A DNA stretch of 64,000 nt, from positions 2,261,501-2,325,500 of the forward strand of contig NZ_AP025343.1 of assembly GCF_021654775.1 (NCBI RefSeq), in the 5' to 3' direction. Below the pieces are notes generated by a model that searched no databases, was not told where the DNA came from, and saw only the letters and a program-made list of their open reading frames with translations. This DNA is from Paenibacillus azoreducens (lineage in GTDB: Bacteria > Bacillota > Bacilli > Paenibacillales > Paenibacillaceae). Shown here piece after piece: positions 45,930 to 57,363 of this stretch; positions within the stretch are counted from its first letter, which is position 1; every line of letters begins with the position of its first letter. Both the position numbers and the translations under genes were made by a program.

Positions 45930-46964
45930 ATGCTGACCGAACGCCAAAGATTAATCCTGAATGCCATTGTTGACGATTATATCCGTTCCGCGGAACCCGT
46001 CGGCTCGCGCAGCATATCTAAACGGGGAGATGTCGGATTCAGTCCTGCGACCATACGCAACGAGATGGCTGATTTGGAAGAACTGGGTTTTTTGGAACAA
46101 CCCCATACATCGGCCGGGCGCATCCCTTCTCATAAAGGTTACCGATTTTATGTTGACCATCTGGATCTGATGCGGCAGACGCTTCCGGAAGGACAGCGCA
46201 TACTGCGTGCGTTTTTCGCCGAGAAGCTGAATGCTACGGAGCAGGTTATCCAGCATGCCGCCATGATCTTATCCCATATGACCAACTATACTTCCATCCT
46301 GCTGGGGCCGGAAGTTTTTCATACGTCTCTGCGCCATTTTCAGCTTCTGCCGCTGAATGAAACGACGGCAGTGGCGATTATCGTAACCAGCACTGGCCAG
46401 GTTGAAAGCAAGACGGTGACCGTACCGTCCGGCGTTTCCGTTTCCGAAATGGAGAAAGTGGTTAATCTCCTGAACAGCAAGCTGGTGAATGTGCCTCTTT
46501 ATAAGCTTAAAGCTAGTTTATACCGCGAGCTTGGCGAAGAAATGCAGCGCCATCTGACCAACTACGAAGAGATCATGAACATTCTGAACAATGTGTTCAT
46601 GGATGAAGAAACGGATCAGCGCGTGTATTTGAGCGGGGCGACGAACATGCTTACGCAGCCCGAATTCAAAGACGTGGAGAAGGTCAAGGATATTCTGGAT
46701 GTGCTTGAAGAAACGCCTACCCTGATGAAAATGATGGCTTCCATGCAGGGAGCATCGGGAATTCAGGTTCGGATCGGAACCGAAAACGATCATGAGGCTT
46801 TTGCCAACTGCAGCCTGATTACGGCGACCTATTCGCTTGACGGCGAAGCGCTCGGGACAATCGGCATCCTTGGTCCGACGCGGATGGAATACGCGAAGGT
46901 AATGGGCATTTTGGACATTTTGTCCAAGGACCTGACCAAGGTGCTGTCAAAGCTGAATAAATAA
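45930..46964 (+). CDS. hrcA: heat-inducible transcription repressor HrcA
   Basis: 344 residues. N-terminal winged helix LTERQRLILNAIVDDYIRS and the family motif VGSRSISKR, followed by SPATIRNEMADLEELG and HTSAGRIPS. It binds CIRCE and is kept active by a chaperonin in other Firmicutes. RBS GAGGGAGGGG. Confidence 0.97.
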   Translation: MLTERQRLILNAIVDDYIRSAEPVGSRSISKRGDVGFSPATIRNEMADLEELGFLEQPHTSAGRIPSHKGYRFYVDHLDLMRQTLPEGQRILRAFFAEKLNATEQVIQHAAMILSHMTNYTSILLGPEVFHTSLRHFQLLPLNETTAVAIIVTSTGQVESKTVTVPSGVSVSEMEKVVNLLNSKLVNVPLYKLKASLYRELGEEMQRHLTNYEEIMNILNNVFMDEETDQRVYLSGATNMLTQPEFKDVEKVKDILDVLEETPTLMKMMASMQGASGIQVRIGTENDHEAFANCSLITATYSLDGEALGTIGILGPTRMEYAKVMGILDILSKDLTKVLSKLNK

Positions 46965-46979
46965 GGGGGCCAATAATCG

Positions 46980-48524
46980 ATGAGTCAAGGCCAGCAGCCG
47001 GTGAGCGAAGGCGAGGAGAGATACGCCGCGCTGCTTAACAATAGCAATGCCGTCCGTGCCGTTACCTCGGCGGTCGAAGGAACCCTGGGACCGAAAGGGC
47101 TTGACGTTATGCTGGTTGGCGACCGCGGAGAAGTTATTATTACCAATGATGGAGTGACCATTTTGGATAAGATGGATATCGGTCACCCGGCAGCCAGATT
47201 GCTGATTCAGGTCGCCCGTTCCCAGCAGAAAAAGGTTGGGGACGGCACAACCACGGCAACGGTGCTTGCAGGTGCATTGGTACAGGAAGGGGTATCCCAG
47301 ATCGTCAAAGGCGTACCTGCCTCCAAAGTCGTGACCGGAATGCAGCAGGGAATCCGGCTCGCAGTAGAATCTTTGAAAAGCAGGGCCAGAGAGATCAGCG
47401 ATCTTGATGATCCTTTGCTGGCCAAAGCCGTATATGTCGCGGGCAGGGAGCGGGAAGACATCGCCCGGCTCGTGATGGAAGCCGCTTCGGTGATCGGAAT
47501 CCGCAAGCTGAAAGATCCTGCTTATCAGTTGGCCGATGCGGTTACGGCACATGAAAAAGGTAATAATGAAGTATTTGAGGGGATTTTGCTGAAACAAACG
47601 CCACTGCATCCCCATGATACGCCTGATCTGGCCGATACTCGCATCCTGGTGCTGCATGATGCGCTTGAGCCCGAAACTCTCGATGAGGAAGTACTCACAA
47701 CCGAAGCCGGGTTCGCCCGCTATATGGAGCTAAGGGAGCGTTTCGCCCGTGATTTGCATATGCTGGCTGATCTTGGCGTGGGTCTGGTGCTTCTGGAAAA
47801 GGGAATCCATCCGGATGCCGAGCAGTTCTGCATGGATCATGGAATGATGGTGATCCCGCGCGTAAGCCGAAAGGATATCGCTCGTGTCAGCATGATGACC
47901 GGGGCTGTGCCGCTGCGGCGGACAGCTTTACATAAAGACAGGGAGTCTCTGGACCGGCTGCTGGGATATGCCCGTCGGACTTATTATGACGAACTGCTGG
48001 AGCGTGTCCGGATCAGCGGCGGCCCCAAGGCCGATCCTTTTGTTACGCTGATCGTCGGAGCCAGCACGGCCGAGGTTGTTGGTGAATCGGCCCGGATCGC
48101 CGCAGACGCGGCTTCCGCGCTGCAGGCAGCAATCAGCGGCGGAATTTTGCCTGGCGGCGGCACCGCCGAGCTGGCCGTTTCCTACGAGCTTGAGCGCCAG
48201 CGTGAAACGGTAAAAGGGATGGAGGCGTTCGGGATTGCGGCAGTAGCCGCTGCCCTGCGCAAACCGATGTCCCAAATCCTGCTGAACGCCGGCTACAATC
48301 CGCTCGAGAAGATGGAGGAGGCACGTGCCGCCCAAATCGCGGAAGGTAGCGATGGCATAGGCATCGATTGCGATTCCGGCATGGTCATCCGGTATGAGGA
48401 GAAGGGGATCGTCGATCCCGCGCTCGTTAAAATTCACGGGCTGCAGACGGCTGGCGAAGTCGCTGCGGCAGTATTGCGCATTCATAACGTCATCAAGATG
48501 CGGAGCGCGAGCGGAAATGATTGA
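46980..48524 (+). CDS. archaeal-type (group III) chaperonin in the dnaK operon
   Basis: 514 residues of the Cpn60/TCP-1 fold, closer to thermosome/CCT than to GroEL. ATP-site motifs are TLGPKG (35-40), TNDGVTIL (55-62) and GDGTTT (87-92); the catalytic Asp is D376 in RIAADAAS, followed by GILPGGG (388-394), and the C-terminus has [19 protein letters not shown]. The apical part (about 227-262, [10 protein letters not shown] then a charged helix) aligns by eye with the helical protrusion that serves as a built-in lid, so no GroES is expected. Fifteen bases after hrcA and under CIRCE. Such genes occur in the dnaK operon of a few other Firmicutes, e.g. Carboxydothermus. The class is confident; its role here is inferred. 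Confidence 0.88.
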   Translation: MSQGQQPVSEGEERYAALLNNSNAVRAVTSAVEGTLGPKGLDVMLVGDRGEVIITNDGVTILDKMDIGHPAARLLIQVARSQQKKVGDGTTTATVLAGALVQEGVSQIVKGVPASKVVTGMQQGIRLAVESLKSRAREISDLDDPLLAKAVYVAGREREDIARLVMEAASVIGIRKLKDPAYQLADAVTAHEKGNNEVFEGILLKQTPLHPHDTPDLADTRILVLHDALEPETLDEEVLTTEAGFARYMELRERFARDLHMLADLGVGLVLLEKGIHPDAEQFCMDHGMMVIPRVSRKDIARVSMMTGAVPLRRTALHKDRESLDRLLGYARRTYYDELLERVRISGGPKADPFVTLIVGASTAEVVGESARIAADAASALQAAISGGILPGGGTAELAVSYELERQRETVKGMEAFGIAAVAAALRKPMSQILLNAGYNPLEKMEEARAAQIAEGSDGIGIDCDSGMVIRYEEKGIVDPALVKIHGLQTAGEVAAAVLRIHNVIKMRSASGND

Positions 48525-48645
48525 ACAAGGCTTGTTTGATGCCAAAATTAGGGCGCGATCAAAAAAATAGCGAGTCAGATGAATCGAATGTCTATTATTT
48601 TTTAGATCATGCCTAGATAGAGCATATTAAGGAGGTGAAGACATC

Positions 48646-49275
48646 TTGGAAAATAACAAGGAATTTCAAGAAAACGAAATCGAAATGAATGAAAACCGCG
48701 AGGCTGAAATAGCAGAAAACGAAAACGAAGCTGCTCAAGCAGGCACAGATGCTTCTTCGAAGGCTGAGGAACATACGGAAGGAAATGCGGAGGAGAATGC
48801 GGAAGTTATCGATGCCGCTCATCTGCAAAATGAGGTGAAGCGTCTGCAGTCTCTGGCTGATGACTATCAGCAGCGCGCCTTGCGAACCCAGGCGGATTTT
48901 GACAACTACCGGAAGAGAACGCTGAAGGAGAAAGAGGACTTTGCCAAATATGCATCGTCCAAGCTGATTACGGAGCTGCTGCCGATTATCGATAATTTCG
49001 ATCGCGCCATTGCCGCCGCCGGCGACAGCCCTGAAATTGAATCTTTCGCCAAGGGCGTCAGCATGATTTTCCGTCAGTTCGAAGGCGTGCTGAAGGCCGA
49101 AGGGCTTGAAGCGATGGAAGCGGTCGGGCAGCCGTTTAATCCTGAATTCCATCAGGCGATCATGCAGGTGGAAAGCGATGAGCATGAAGAGGGCATCGTC
49201 GTTGAGGAAGTGCAAAAGGGCTACATGCTCAAAGACAAAGTGCTGCGTCCGGCCATGGTTAAAGTCAGCATGTAA
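48646..49275 (+). CDS. grpE: GrpE, nucleotide exchange factor of DnaK
   Basis: 209 residues. A long acidic N-terminus (about 1-60, rich in E, N, A) precedes the coiled coil and beta domain: YQQRALRTQADFDNYRKRT, ELLPIIDNFDRA and the C-terminal VLRPAMVKV. TTG start 48646 after AAGGAGGTG. About 120 bases separate it from the chaperonin gene without a clear terminator. Confidence 0.96.
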   Translation: MENNKEFQENEIEMNENREAEIAENENEAAQAGTDASSKAEEHTEGNAEENAEVIDAAHLQNEVKRLQSLADDYQQRALRTQADFDNYRKRTLKEKEDFAKYASSKLITELLPIIDNFDRAIAAAGDSPEIESFAKGVSMIFRQFEGVLKAEGLEAMEAVGQPFNPEFHQAIMQVESDEHEEGIVVEEVQKGYMLKDKVLRPAMVKVSM

Positions 49276-49289
49276 TTGCGGCTGTTTAA

Positions 49290-51179
<1,890 letters not shown>

Positions 51180-51208
51180 CCTTAAGAAAGTTATGTTCAG
51201 GAAGGGAA

Positions 51209-51250
51209 GGTCAAAGCCGGGGCATCCCAGGTGCTTCGGCTTTCCTTTTT
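51209..51250 (+). terminator. partial terminator between dnaK and dnaJ
   Basis: AAAGCCGGGGC and GCTTCGGCTTT arms followed by CCTTTTT. It may lower dnaJ levels compared with dnaK. Confidence 0.7.
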
Positions 51251-51292
51251 CCATGAGCGGCATATTCCAGAGGAAACAACGGGGGTGGAAGA

Positions 51293-52414
51293 GTGGCTGA
51301 TAAGCGTGATTACTATGAGGTACTTGGCGTAGGCAAAAATGCTACGGATGATGATATTAAAAAGGCATACCGCAAGCTCGCCCGCCAGTACCATCCGGAC
51401 GTCAACAAAGCGGCTGACGCGGAAACCAAGTTTAAAGAAGTCAAAGAAGCTTATGATGTGCTCAGCGACAGCCAGAAACGCTCCACTTATGACCAGTACG
51501 GACACATTGATCCGAACCAGGGCATGGGCGGAGGATTCCAGGGCGCTGATTTCGGCGGCTTTGGCGATATTTTCGATATGTTTTTCGGAGGGGGCGGCGG
51601 GCGCCGCGACCCGAATGCGCCGCAGCGGGGGAATGACCTTCAGTACACGATGACGATCGAATTTAAAGAGGCCGTCTTCGGCAAGGAAACGGATATTACG
51701 ATTCCGCGTACGGAAACCTGTGACACCTGCCACGGCAACGGAGCCAAACCGGGCACCAAACCTCAAACCTGTTCCGTCTGCCACGGCACAGGGCAGCAGG
51801 AAGTGGTACAAAACACGCCGTTTGGCCGTATGGTAAACCGCCGTGCATGTTCGAACTGCAGCGGTACGGGCCAAATCATTAAGGATAAATGCCCGACTTG
51901 CCATGGCAGCGGCAAGGTTAAGAAACAGCGCAAAATCCATGTCAAAATTCCGGCCGGCGTAGATGACGGAGCCCAACTCCGCATGACCGGCGAAGGTGAA
52001 GGCGGACTCCGCGGGGGACCTTCCGGCGATTTGTACATCGTCATTCGCGTGAAGAGCCATGACTTCTTCGAACGCGAAGGCGATGACATTTACTGCGAAA
52101 TTCCGCTGACATTCGCTCAGGCGGCTCTTGGGGATGAGATCGAAATTCCGACGCTTACGGAAAAAGTAAAGCTCAAAATTCCTGCGGGTACCCAAACGGG
52201 AACGTATTTCCGCTTGAAAGGCAAAGGCGTTCCGCGCCTGCGCGGGGTTGGACAGGGCGACCAACACGTAAGAGTCGTTGTCGTTACGCCAAGCAAGCTG
52301 AGCGAGGAACAAAAAGAGTTGCTGCGCCAGTTTGCTTCCCTTGACGGTGAGCAGACGCATGAACAGGAGCAGTCCTTTTTCGACCGGATGAAGCGTGCTT
52401 TCCGCGGCGAATGA
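51293..52414 (+). CDS. dnaJ: chaperone DnaJ (Hsp40)
   Basis: 373 residues. J domain with YHPDVNK, a Gly/Phe-rich linker ([20 protein letters not shown]), four zinc-finger CxxCxGxG repeats ([32 protein letters not shown]) and the C-terminal substrate domain. GTG start 51293. Confidence 0.98.
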   Translation: MADKRDYYEVLGVGKNATDDDIKKAYRKLARQYHPDVNKAADAETKFKEVKEAYDVLSDSQKRSTYDQYGHIDPNQGMGGGFQGADFGGFGDIFDMFFGGGGGRRDPNAPQRGNDLQYTMTIEFKEAVFGKETDITIPRTETCDTCHGNGAKPGTKPQTCSVCHGTGQQEVVQNTPFGRMVNRRACSNCSGTGQIIKDKCPTCHGSGKVKKQRKIHVKIPAGVDDGAQLRMTGEGEGGLRGGPSGDLYIVIRVKSHDFFEREGDDIYCEIPLTFAQAALGDEIEIPTLTEKVKLKIPAGTQTGTYFRLKGKGVPRLRGVGQGDQHVRVVVVTPSKLSEEQKELLRQFASLDGEQTHEQEQSFFDRMKRAFRGE

Positions 52415-52450
52415 TTTTCAATGAAATATTGCCAAATAATGAATTGATGA

Positions 52451-52476
52451 GCCGGCCAGACAATGGCCGGTTTTTT
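52451..52476 (+). terminator. terminator of the heat-shock operon
   Basis: CCGGCCA and TGGCCGG arms with a GACAA loop and six T residues, 36 bases after the dnaJ stop. Confidence 0.85.
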
Positions 52477-52609
52477 GCCATTTCATGCAAATGTTGCTTT
52501 TTTCGCGGTATGCGCATATTCATTCCGGGTTAGGCAGAATCTAACGAAAGGCATGAAAGCCTATTTTACTGGTTAATAAACAGACCACTAACACAGGCAG
52601 GTGAGCGTT

Positions 52610-52978
52610 ATGGCAGAAAAAAATATTTTGGCCTATTTTAAAAGTCCCGAAGAAGCCGAAAGCGTATCCAAGAAGTTGCAGGCGCTGCGTGTCGTGGACA
52701 TGTCGATCGACCGTTTCAGCATGTACCCGGATACCGATCCGTACGGCGCGCCGAATCTATCCGGGAGTATGGGAAGTTTATCCTCCGTGACCTATGGGAA
52801 CACGCTTGGCGGCGATTCTACCAACGTTCTGGCTGCAACGAATGTGACTGCAAGCGGGATGAGCGACGGGGGCCAGGGCGGACCCACTGGTAGAGATATT
52901 TTGCTAACGGTTGTGGTAGAGGAAGAATCTTTCGACAAAGCCATGAGGATTATCGAAGACGCCGGCGGTATGGTGTAA
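52610..52978 (+). CDS. hypothetical small soluble protein (YflT-like fold?)
   Basis: 122 residues. The N-terminal KNILAYFKSPEEAESVSKKL and later DILLTVVVEEESFDKAMRIIEDAGG look like two halves of a small alpha/beta sandwich, separated by a Gly/Ser/Asn-rich loop. This recalls general stress proteins of the YflT type, but I cannot assign a family firmly. ATG 52610 is preferred over GTG 52601, which overlaps the GCAGGTGAG ribosome-binding site. Confidence 0.65.
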   Translation: MAEKNILAYFKSPEEAESVSKKLQALRVVDMSIDRFSMYPDTDPYGAPNLSGSMGSLSSVTYGNTLGGDSTNVLAATNVTASGMSDGGQGGPTGRDILLTVVVEEESFDKAMRIIEDAGGMV

Positions 52979-53034
52979 TTCGCGAGTGATGACGATTGTT
53001 AATTGCCGTTACAAATTCGAAAGAGGGTGCTACC

Positions 53035-53226
53035 ATGGCAAGCCGCGATAAAAAAGGACGCATTATGACGAAAACGGAAAAAATCAAGGAACTGATGTCC
53101 ATGAAAAATGAAGATGTGGAGTTTTCGGGGGCGCTGGCGGATGCGGACGATGTGGAAGCGATCCGCCGGAGTGAAGCCGCCGATGACCGCCAGCTGCGAA
53201 AAATGGATGACGGCTGGACTTCGTAA
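53035..53226 (+). CDS. YfhD-family small protein
   Basis: 63 residues, highly charged. The core VEFSGALADADDVEAIRRSE followed by AADDRQ fits the YfhD pattern (EFS.ELAD..D.EA..RA.AAD.R). YfhD proteins are small, widespread in Bacillales and of unknown function. ATG 53035 follows AAAGAGGGTGCTACC. Confidence 0.6.
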   Translation: MASRDKKGRIMTKTEKIKELMSMKNEDVEFSGALADADDVEAIRRSEAADDRQLRKMDDGWTS

Positions 53227-53257
53227 CGATTTTCAACGAGCGATAACCTGTTAGAAA

Positions 53258-53297
53258 GACCGCGTATTTAGCCCGGAAGGGAGGCGCGGTTTTTTAA
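53258..53297 (+). terminator. terminator after the yfhD-like gene
   Basis: GACCGCG and CGCGGTT arms enclose a loop with GCCCGGAAGGGAGG, followed by TTTT. Confidence 0.7.
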
Positions 53298-53314
53298 ATT
53301 TGAATAGGTTTTTC

Positions 53315-53378
53315 GGGGTCCCCGCAAAGTATTTGGAATAAGCATCGAAGCGTAGGCTCCACTTTGTGGGGTTATTTA
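53315..53378 (+). repeat. hairpin repeat family 2, copy 3
   Basis: Differs from 27777-27840 by one loop base (CGTAGG versus CATAGG) and the end. Again directly downstream of a gene and terminator. Confidence 0.85.
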
Positions 53379-53418
53379 TCGCTTGAGGATTCGGAAAAAA
53401 GCTGGTTTCCTTAAAATT

Positions 53419-53448
53419 TTGTACTCCACCATGCATGTATAGTACAAT
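53419..53448 (+). promoter_or_regulatory. possible SigA promoter of prmA
   Basis: TTGTAC (53419-53424), 18 bases, TACAAT (53443-53448), about 40 bases before prmA. Confidence 0.4.
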
Positions 53449-53486
53449 AAAAGGTATGCACGATGTTGAGGAGGAAGATGAAAACG

Positions 53487-54458
53487 ATGTTATGGCATGA
53501 AATGACAATACATACGACCGAGGAAGCCGTGGAGATGATTTCCAATTTCCTGCATGAAGCAGGTGCCGGGGGCGTCTCCATCGAGGAATCCGGTACATTG
53601 AACAAAAAACGCGACACTTCTTTCGGACAATGGTTTGAAGTGCCGCTCAATGACATACCTGAAGGGCAAGCCGAAATCAAAGGGTATTTTTCGGAGGAGA
53701 CTCCGGTGGAAGATATTTTGGAGGAAGTCAAACACAGAGTCGAAGAACTGCGCGATTTCCAGATTGATCCGGGCGATGTTCGCTATGAACTTAAGACTGT
53801 AAACGAGGATGACTGGGCGACGGCCTGGAAGGATTATTTCAAACCGCTGCGCGTATCCGACCGGCTGACCATTAAGCCGACCTGGGAAGAATATACGCCG
53901 GCGCATGAGGCGGAAAAAATCATCGAGCTGGATCCCGGCATGGCTTTTGGAACAGGTACCCATCCGACGACGGCTCTTTGCCTGCGCACATTGGAGAAGG
54001 TCATCAAGGGCGGAGAAGAAATGATCGATGTCGGCACGGGATCTGGCATCTTGTCCATCGGCGCGGTTTTGCTAGGCGCAAAACATGTCCTTGCCCTTGA
54101 TTTGGACCCGGTGGCGGTCTCGAGCGCGCGTGAAAATACGGCCTTGAACAAGATGCAGCAGCAGATCACCGTGAAGGAAAGCGATTTGCTCGGCCTGCTT
54201 AATGGCAAGGGCGGAGATGATTTGGGCATTACGCTGCCGGTGAATATCATTGTGGCCAACATTCTGGCCGAGATCATTTTGCTGTTTATTGATGATGTGT
54301 ACCAAGCGCTTGAGCCGGGCGGCATTTATATCGCTTCGGGTATTTATAAAGACAAAGAGAAAATCGTACAGCAGGCACTTGAGGATTCAGGTTTTGACAT
54401 TGAAGATGTATGCCGCGAAGAGGACTGGATCGCATTTGTAGCTAGAAAGAGGTCATAA
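53487..54458 (+). CDS. prmA: ribosomal protein L11 methyltransferase
   Basis: 323 residues. The N-terminal half includes WHEMTIHTTEEAVE and PGMAFGTGTHPTT; SAM motif I is MIDVGTGSGILSIGA, with IVANILAEII as the NxxxE-like catalytic region. Trimethylates L11. I choose ATG 53487 because homologues begin at this point, even though AGGAGG is 12 bases away; ATG 53478 is only three bases from it. TAATG overlap with the next gene. Confidence 0.95.
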   Translation: MLWHEMTIHTTEEAVEMISNFLHEAGAGGVSIEESGTLNKKRDTSFGQWFEVPLNDIPEGQAEIKGYFSEETPVEDILEEVKHRVEELRDFQIDPGDVRYELKTVNEDDWATAWKDYFKPLRVSDRLTIKPTWEEYTPAHEAEKIIELDPGMAFGTGTHPTTALCLRTLEKVIKGGEEMIDVGTGSGILSIGAVLLGAKHVLALDLDPVAVSSARENTALNKMQQQITVKESDLLGLLNGKGGDDLGITLPVNIIVANILAEIILLFIDDVYQALEPGGIYIASGIYKDKEKIVQQALEDSGFDIEDVCREEDWIAFVARKRS

Positions 54459-55135
54459 TGGATTTTTTGAACAAAATACTTAGCGTACCGCTGGAACAAC
54501 TTCCGTTTTATTTAATTGTGCTCGTCATAGCGTTTACGGTGCATGAATTTTCGCATGCTTATTTTGCCTATAAATTCGGCGACCCGACGGCGAAATTGAT
54601 GGGCCGGGTGACGTTAAACCCTGCGGTTCATTTCGATCTGCTCGGAATCATATTGCTGCTGATTGCCGGCTTTGGCTGGGCAAGACCTGTTCCGGTCAAC
54701 CGGGACAACTTCAAAAGCCCGCGCTTGATGGGCGTCGTTGTTTCCGCCGCCGGGCCTTTAAGCAATTTTTTTATGGCGGTGCTTGGAACGTTTGTGTACG
54801 CGTTATTGATCAGCACCGGGGTCTTGACTTCCATTTCGAATGCGAAGGTAGTTGAGGCAATCATTATCTTTTTCCAATTATTTGGAATGATGAACTTTTT
54901 CCTGTTCCTGTTCAACTTGATCCCATTGCCGCCGCTTGATGGCTACCGGATCGTTGAGGATCTGGTTCCGCACAGGTTCCGGGCCAAACTTCAACAGTTC
55001 GAACAGTGGTCGGTATTTATTTTTCTCCTGATTTTGTTTATTCCGGTATTGCGTGAACATACCATTAAACCGATCTATATGATGGCTTACGGCCTTTATT
55101 ATCATTTCATGAATGTCTTTTTACATCTCATGTAG
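54458..55135 (+). CDS. M50 family site-2 protease (membrane metalloprotease)
   Basis: 225 residues with about five membrane helices. Zinc motif HEFSHAY (HExxH) lies near residues 29-35, and the third ligand region is PLPPLDGYRI near 149-158. It has no PDZ domain, like the YwhC-type short rhomboid-like M50 proteases. It overlaps the prmA stop by one base. Substrates unknown; cleavage of membrane anti-sigma factors is a possible but untested role. Confidence 0.88.
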   Translation: MDFLNKILSVPLEQLPFYLIVLVIAFTVHEFSHAYFAYKFGDPTAKLMGRVTLNPAVHFDLLGIILLLIAGFGWARPVPVNRDNFKSPRLMGVVVSAAGPLSNFFMAVLGTFVYALLISTGVLTSISNAKVVEAIIIFFQLFGMMNFFLFLFNLIPLPPLDGYRIVEDLVPHRFRAKLQQFEQWSVFIFLLILFIPVLREHTIKPIYMMAYGLYYHFMNVFLHLM

Positions 55136-55256
55136 GCCATACTGGAGATGGTTTTTAACCCCAATCGGCATTGTTTGCAAACATGTACTGGTCACAGCCG
55201 GGGCAAATGATGTATGATGAAGTTTGTGATTTTTTAAAATAGGATGTTGATGCTGA

Positions 55257-56021
55257 ATGCAGCGGTATTTTGTATCGCCAGAGCAGTTTATGGAACATAC
55301 AGTAGAAATTTCCGGCGAGGATGCACGCCATATATCGAAGGTCATGCGCGGCAAAACCGGGGACAAAATGATTGTCAGCGACGGCCTTTCCCGCGAAGCG
55401 CTCGTGGAAATAACGGCCATTGAGCAGGGGACGGTAACCGCCTCCGTCGTGGAATGGCTCGAAATGGCGCATGAGCCTGCCGTCAAGGTAACGATCGCCC
55501 AAAGCTTGCCGAAAGGGGATAAGATGGAAACCGTCATTCAAAAATGCACCGAAATCGGCGCGGTTTCGTTTATTCCTTTCATCTCTGAGCGTACGATCGT
55601 TCAATACGACGCCAAAAAAGAATCCAAGCGGCTGGAACGATGGAATAAAATCGCCAAGGAGGCGGCGGAGCAGAGTCATCGGAACACGGTTCCGCAAGTA
55701 GCGCAGCCGCTTTCTTGGAAGCAGCTGCTGGCGACATTTCAAAACTACGGCGCCGTTTATTTTTGTTATGAAAAAGAAAACGGCCTGCTGCTGCGCGATG
55801 CGCTGAAACCGTTTATGCAGTCTATACAGGCGGACCAAGCGCGGAGTATCCTGCTCCTTGTAGGTCCCGAAGGCGGATTCAGCGAAGAAGAATGCCGGCA
55901 GGCAGAGGAAGCGGGAGCTGCGAGCATTGGGCTCGGCAGGCGGATCCTGCGCTGCGAAACAGCGGGAATGGTTGCCCTTGCGTGCATACTATATGAATCC
56001 GGAGAAATGGGGGGAGTTTGA
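55257..56021 (+). CDS. rsmE: 16S rRNA m3U1498 methyltransferase
   Basis: 254 residues of the SPOUT-type RsmE family (YqeU). Typical pieces are HISKVMRGKTGD, AQSLPKGDKMETVIQKCTEIG and the knot segment LLVGPEGGFSEEE ... LGRRILRCETA. The ribosome-binding site is weak (AGGATG 15 bases upstream). Confidence 0.96.
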   Translation: MQRYFVSPEQFMEHTVEISGEDARHISKVMRGKTGDKMIVSDGLSREALVEITAIEQGTVTASVVEWLEMAHEPAVKVTIAQSLPKGDKMETVIQKCTEIGAVSFIPFISERTIVQYDAKKESKRLERWNKIAKEAAEQSHRNTVPQVAQPLSWKQLLATFQNYGAVYFCYEKENGLLLRDALKPFMQSIQADQARSILLLVGPEGGFSEEECRQAEEAGAASIGLGRRILRCETAGMVALACILYESGEMGGV

Positions 56022-56023
56022 AA

Positions 56024-57361
56024 ATGCCATCCGTTGCATTTTATACACTAGGTTGCAAAGTGAATTTTTACGATACTGAAGCCATCTGGCAGCTGTTCAA
56101 AAAGGAAGGTTACGAGCAGGTTGATTTCGAACAGACAGCCGATGTTTATTTAATCAATACATGCACGGTGACCAACACCGGGGACAAAAAAAGCCGGCAG
56201 ATCATCCGCCGCGCCGTTCGCCGCAATCCGGAAGCGATCATCGCGGTGACAGGCTGCTATGCGCAAACCTCGCCGGCCGAAATTATGGACATTCCCGGCG
56301 TGGATTTGGTCATCGGAAACCAGGACCGCGACAAAATCCTGTCGTACGTAAATGAAATTCGTGAAAAACGCGAGCCGATCAATGCGGTCCGCAATATTAT
56401 GAAAAATCGCGTTTTTGAGGAAATGGACGTGCCCGATTTTGCCGATCGGACGCGCGCGTTCCTCAAAATTCAGGACGGCTGCAACAATTTCTGCACGTTC
56501 TGCATCATTCCATGGTCGCGCGGATTGTCCCGCAGCCGTGATCCGAAAAGCATCGTTACCCAAGCGCATCAGCTTGTGGAGGCGGGGTATAAGGAAATCG
56601 TCTTGACTGGGATCCATACCGGCGGTTACGGCGATGATCTCGAAAACTACCGTTTATCCGATTTGCTGTGGGATTTGGATAAGGTGGACGGGCTGCAGCG
56701 GATTCGTATCAGCTCCATCGAGGCCAGCCAGATTGACGAGAAAATGCTGGAAGTGTTAAACCGCTCGTCCAAAATGTGCCGTCATCTGCATATTCCGCTG
56801 CAGGCGGGAGACGACCACGTTCTGAAACGGATGCGCCGCAAATATACGACCGAGGAATTTTACAACAAGATGCAGATGATCCGTCAGGCCATGCCGGATG
56901 TCGGCATTACGACGGACGTCATTGTCGGCTTCCCGGGAGAAACGGATGAAATGTTCCGTAATGGCTACAACTTCATGAAGGAAATCAATTTCTCCGAAAT
57001 GCATGTGTTCCCGTATTCCAAACGGAATGGTACCCCTGCGTCTCGGATGGAGGATCAGATCGACGAGGAGATCAAACATGAGCGCGTACGCGAATTGATC
57101 GCCCTGTCCGAGCAAATGCAGCTCTCTTATGCGGAGAAATTCGTAGGCCAGGTGCTGGACGTCATTCCAGAGGGCTCCAAAGAAACCCATGGAATAGGGA
57201 GAATGCACGGCTTTAGCGATAACTATTTGCAGCTTGTTTTTAACGGGTCCGAAGATCTTCAAGGTCATCTATGCCGCGTGAAATTGACCAAAGCAGGTAT
57301 AAACGAATGCGAAGGGCAGCTTGTTCGGGTGCTGGACGGAACTGCGGACGCTGCAGTCTAA
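56024..57361 (+). CDS. mtaB: MtaB, tRNA N6-threonylcarbamoyladenosine methylthiotransferase
   Basis: 445 residues. An N-terminal Fe-S domain has three Cys (TLGCKVN, NTCTVT, GCYAQ), radical SAM motif CNNFCTFCII, and a TRAM domain at the end (SKETHGIGRMHGF onward). Adds the methylthio group to t6A37 of tRNA (YqeV). ATG 56024 fits GGGGGGAG seven bases upstream; TTG 56018 is too close. Confidence 0.95.
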   Translation: MPSVAFYTLGCKVNFYDTEAIWQLFKKEGYEQVDFEQTADVYLINTCTVTNTGDKKSRQIIRRAVRRNPEAIIAVTGCYAQTSPAEIMDIPGVDLVIGNQDRDKILSYVNEIREKREPINAVRNIMKNRVFEEMDVPDFADRTRAFLKIQDGCNNFCTFCIIPWSRGLSRSRDPKSIVTQAHQLVEAGYKEIVLTGIHTGGYGDDLENYRLSDLLWDLDKVDGLQRIRISSIEASQIDEKMLEVLNRSSKMCRHLHIPLQAGDDHVLKRMRRKYTTEEFYNKMQMIRQAMPDVGITTDVIVGFPGETDEMFRNGYNFMKEINFSEMHVFPYSKRNGTPASRMEDQIDEEIKHERVRELIALSEQMQLSYAEKFVGQVLDVIPEGSKETHGIGRMHGFSDNYLQLVFNGSEDLQGHLCRVKLTKAGINECEGQLVRVLDGTADAAV

Positions 57362-57363
57362 TA

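Noticed and set aside
51197..52360. 387-codon minus-strand frame opposite dnaJ
   Set aside because: Shadow of dnaJ.
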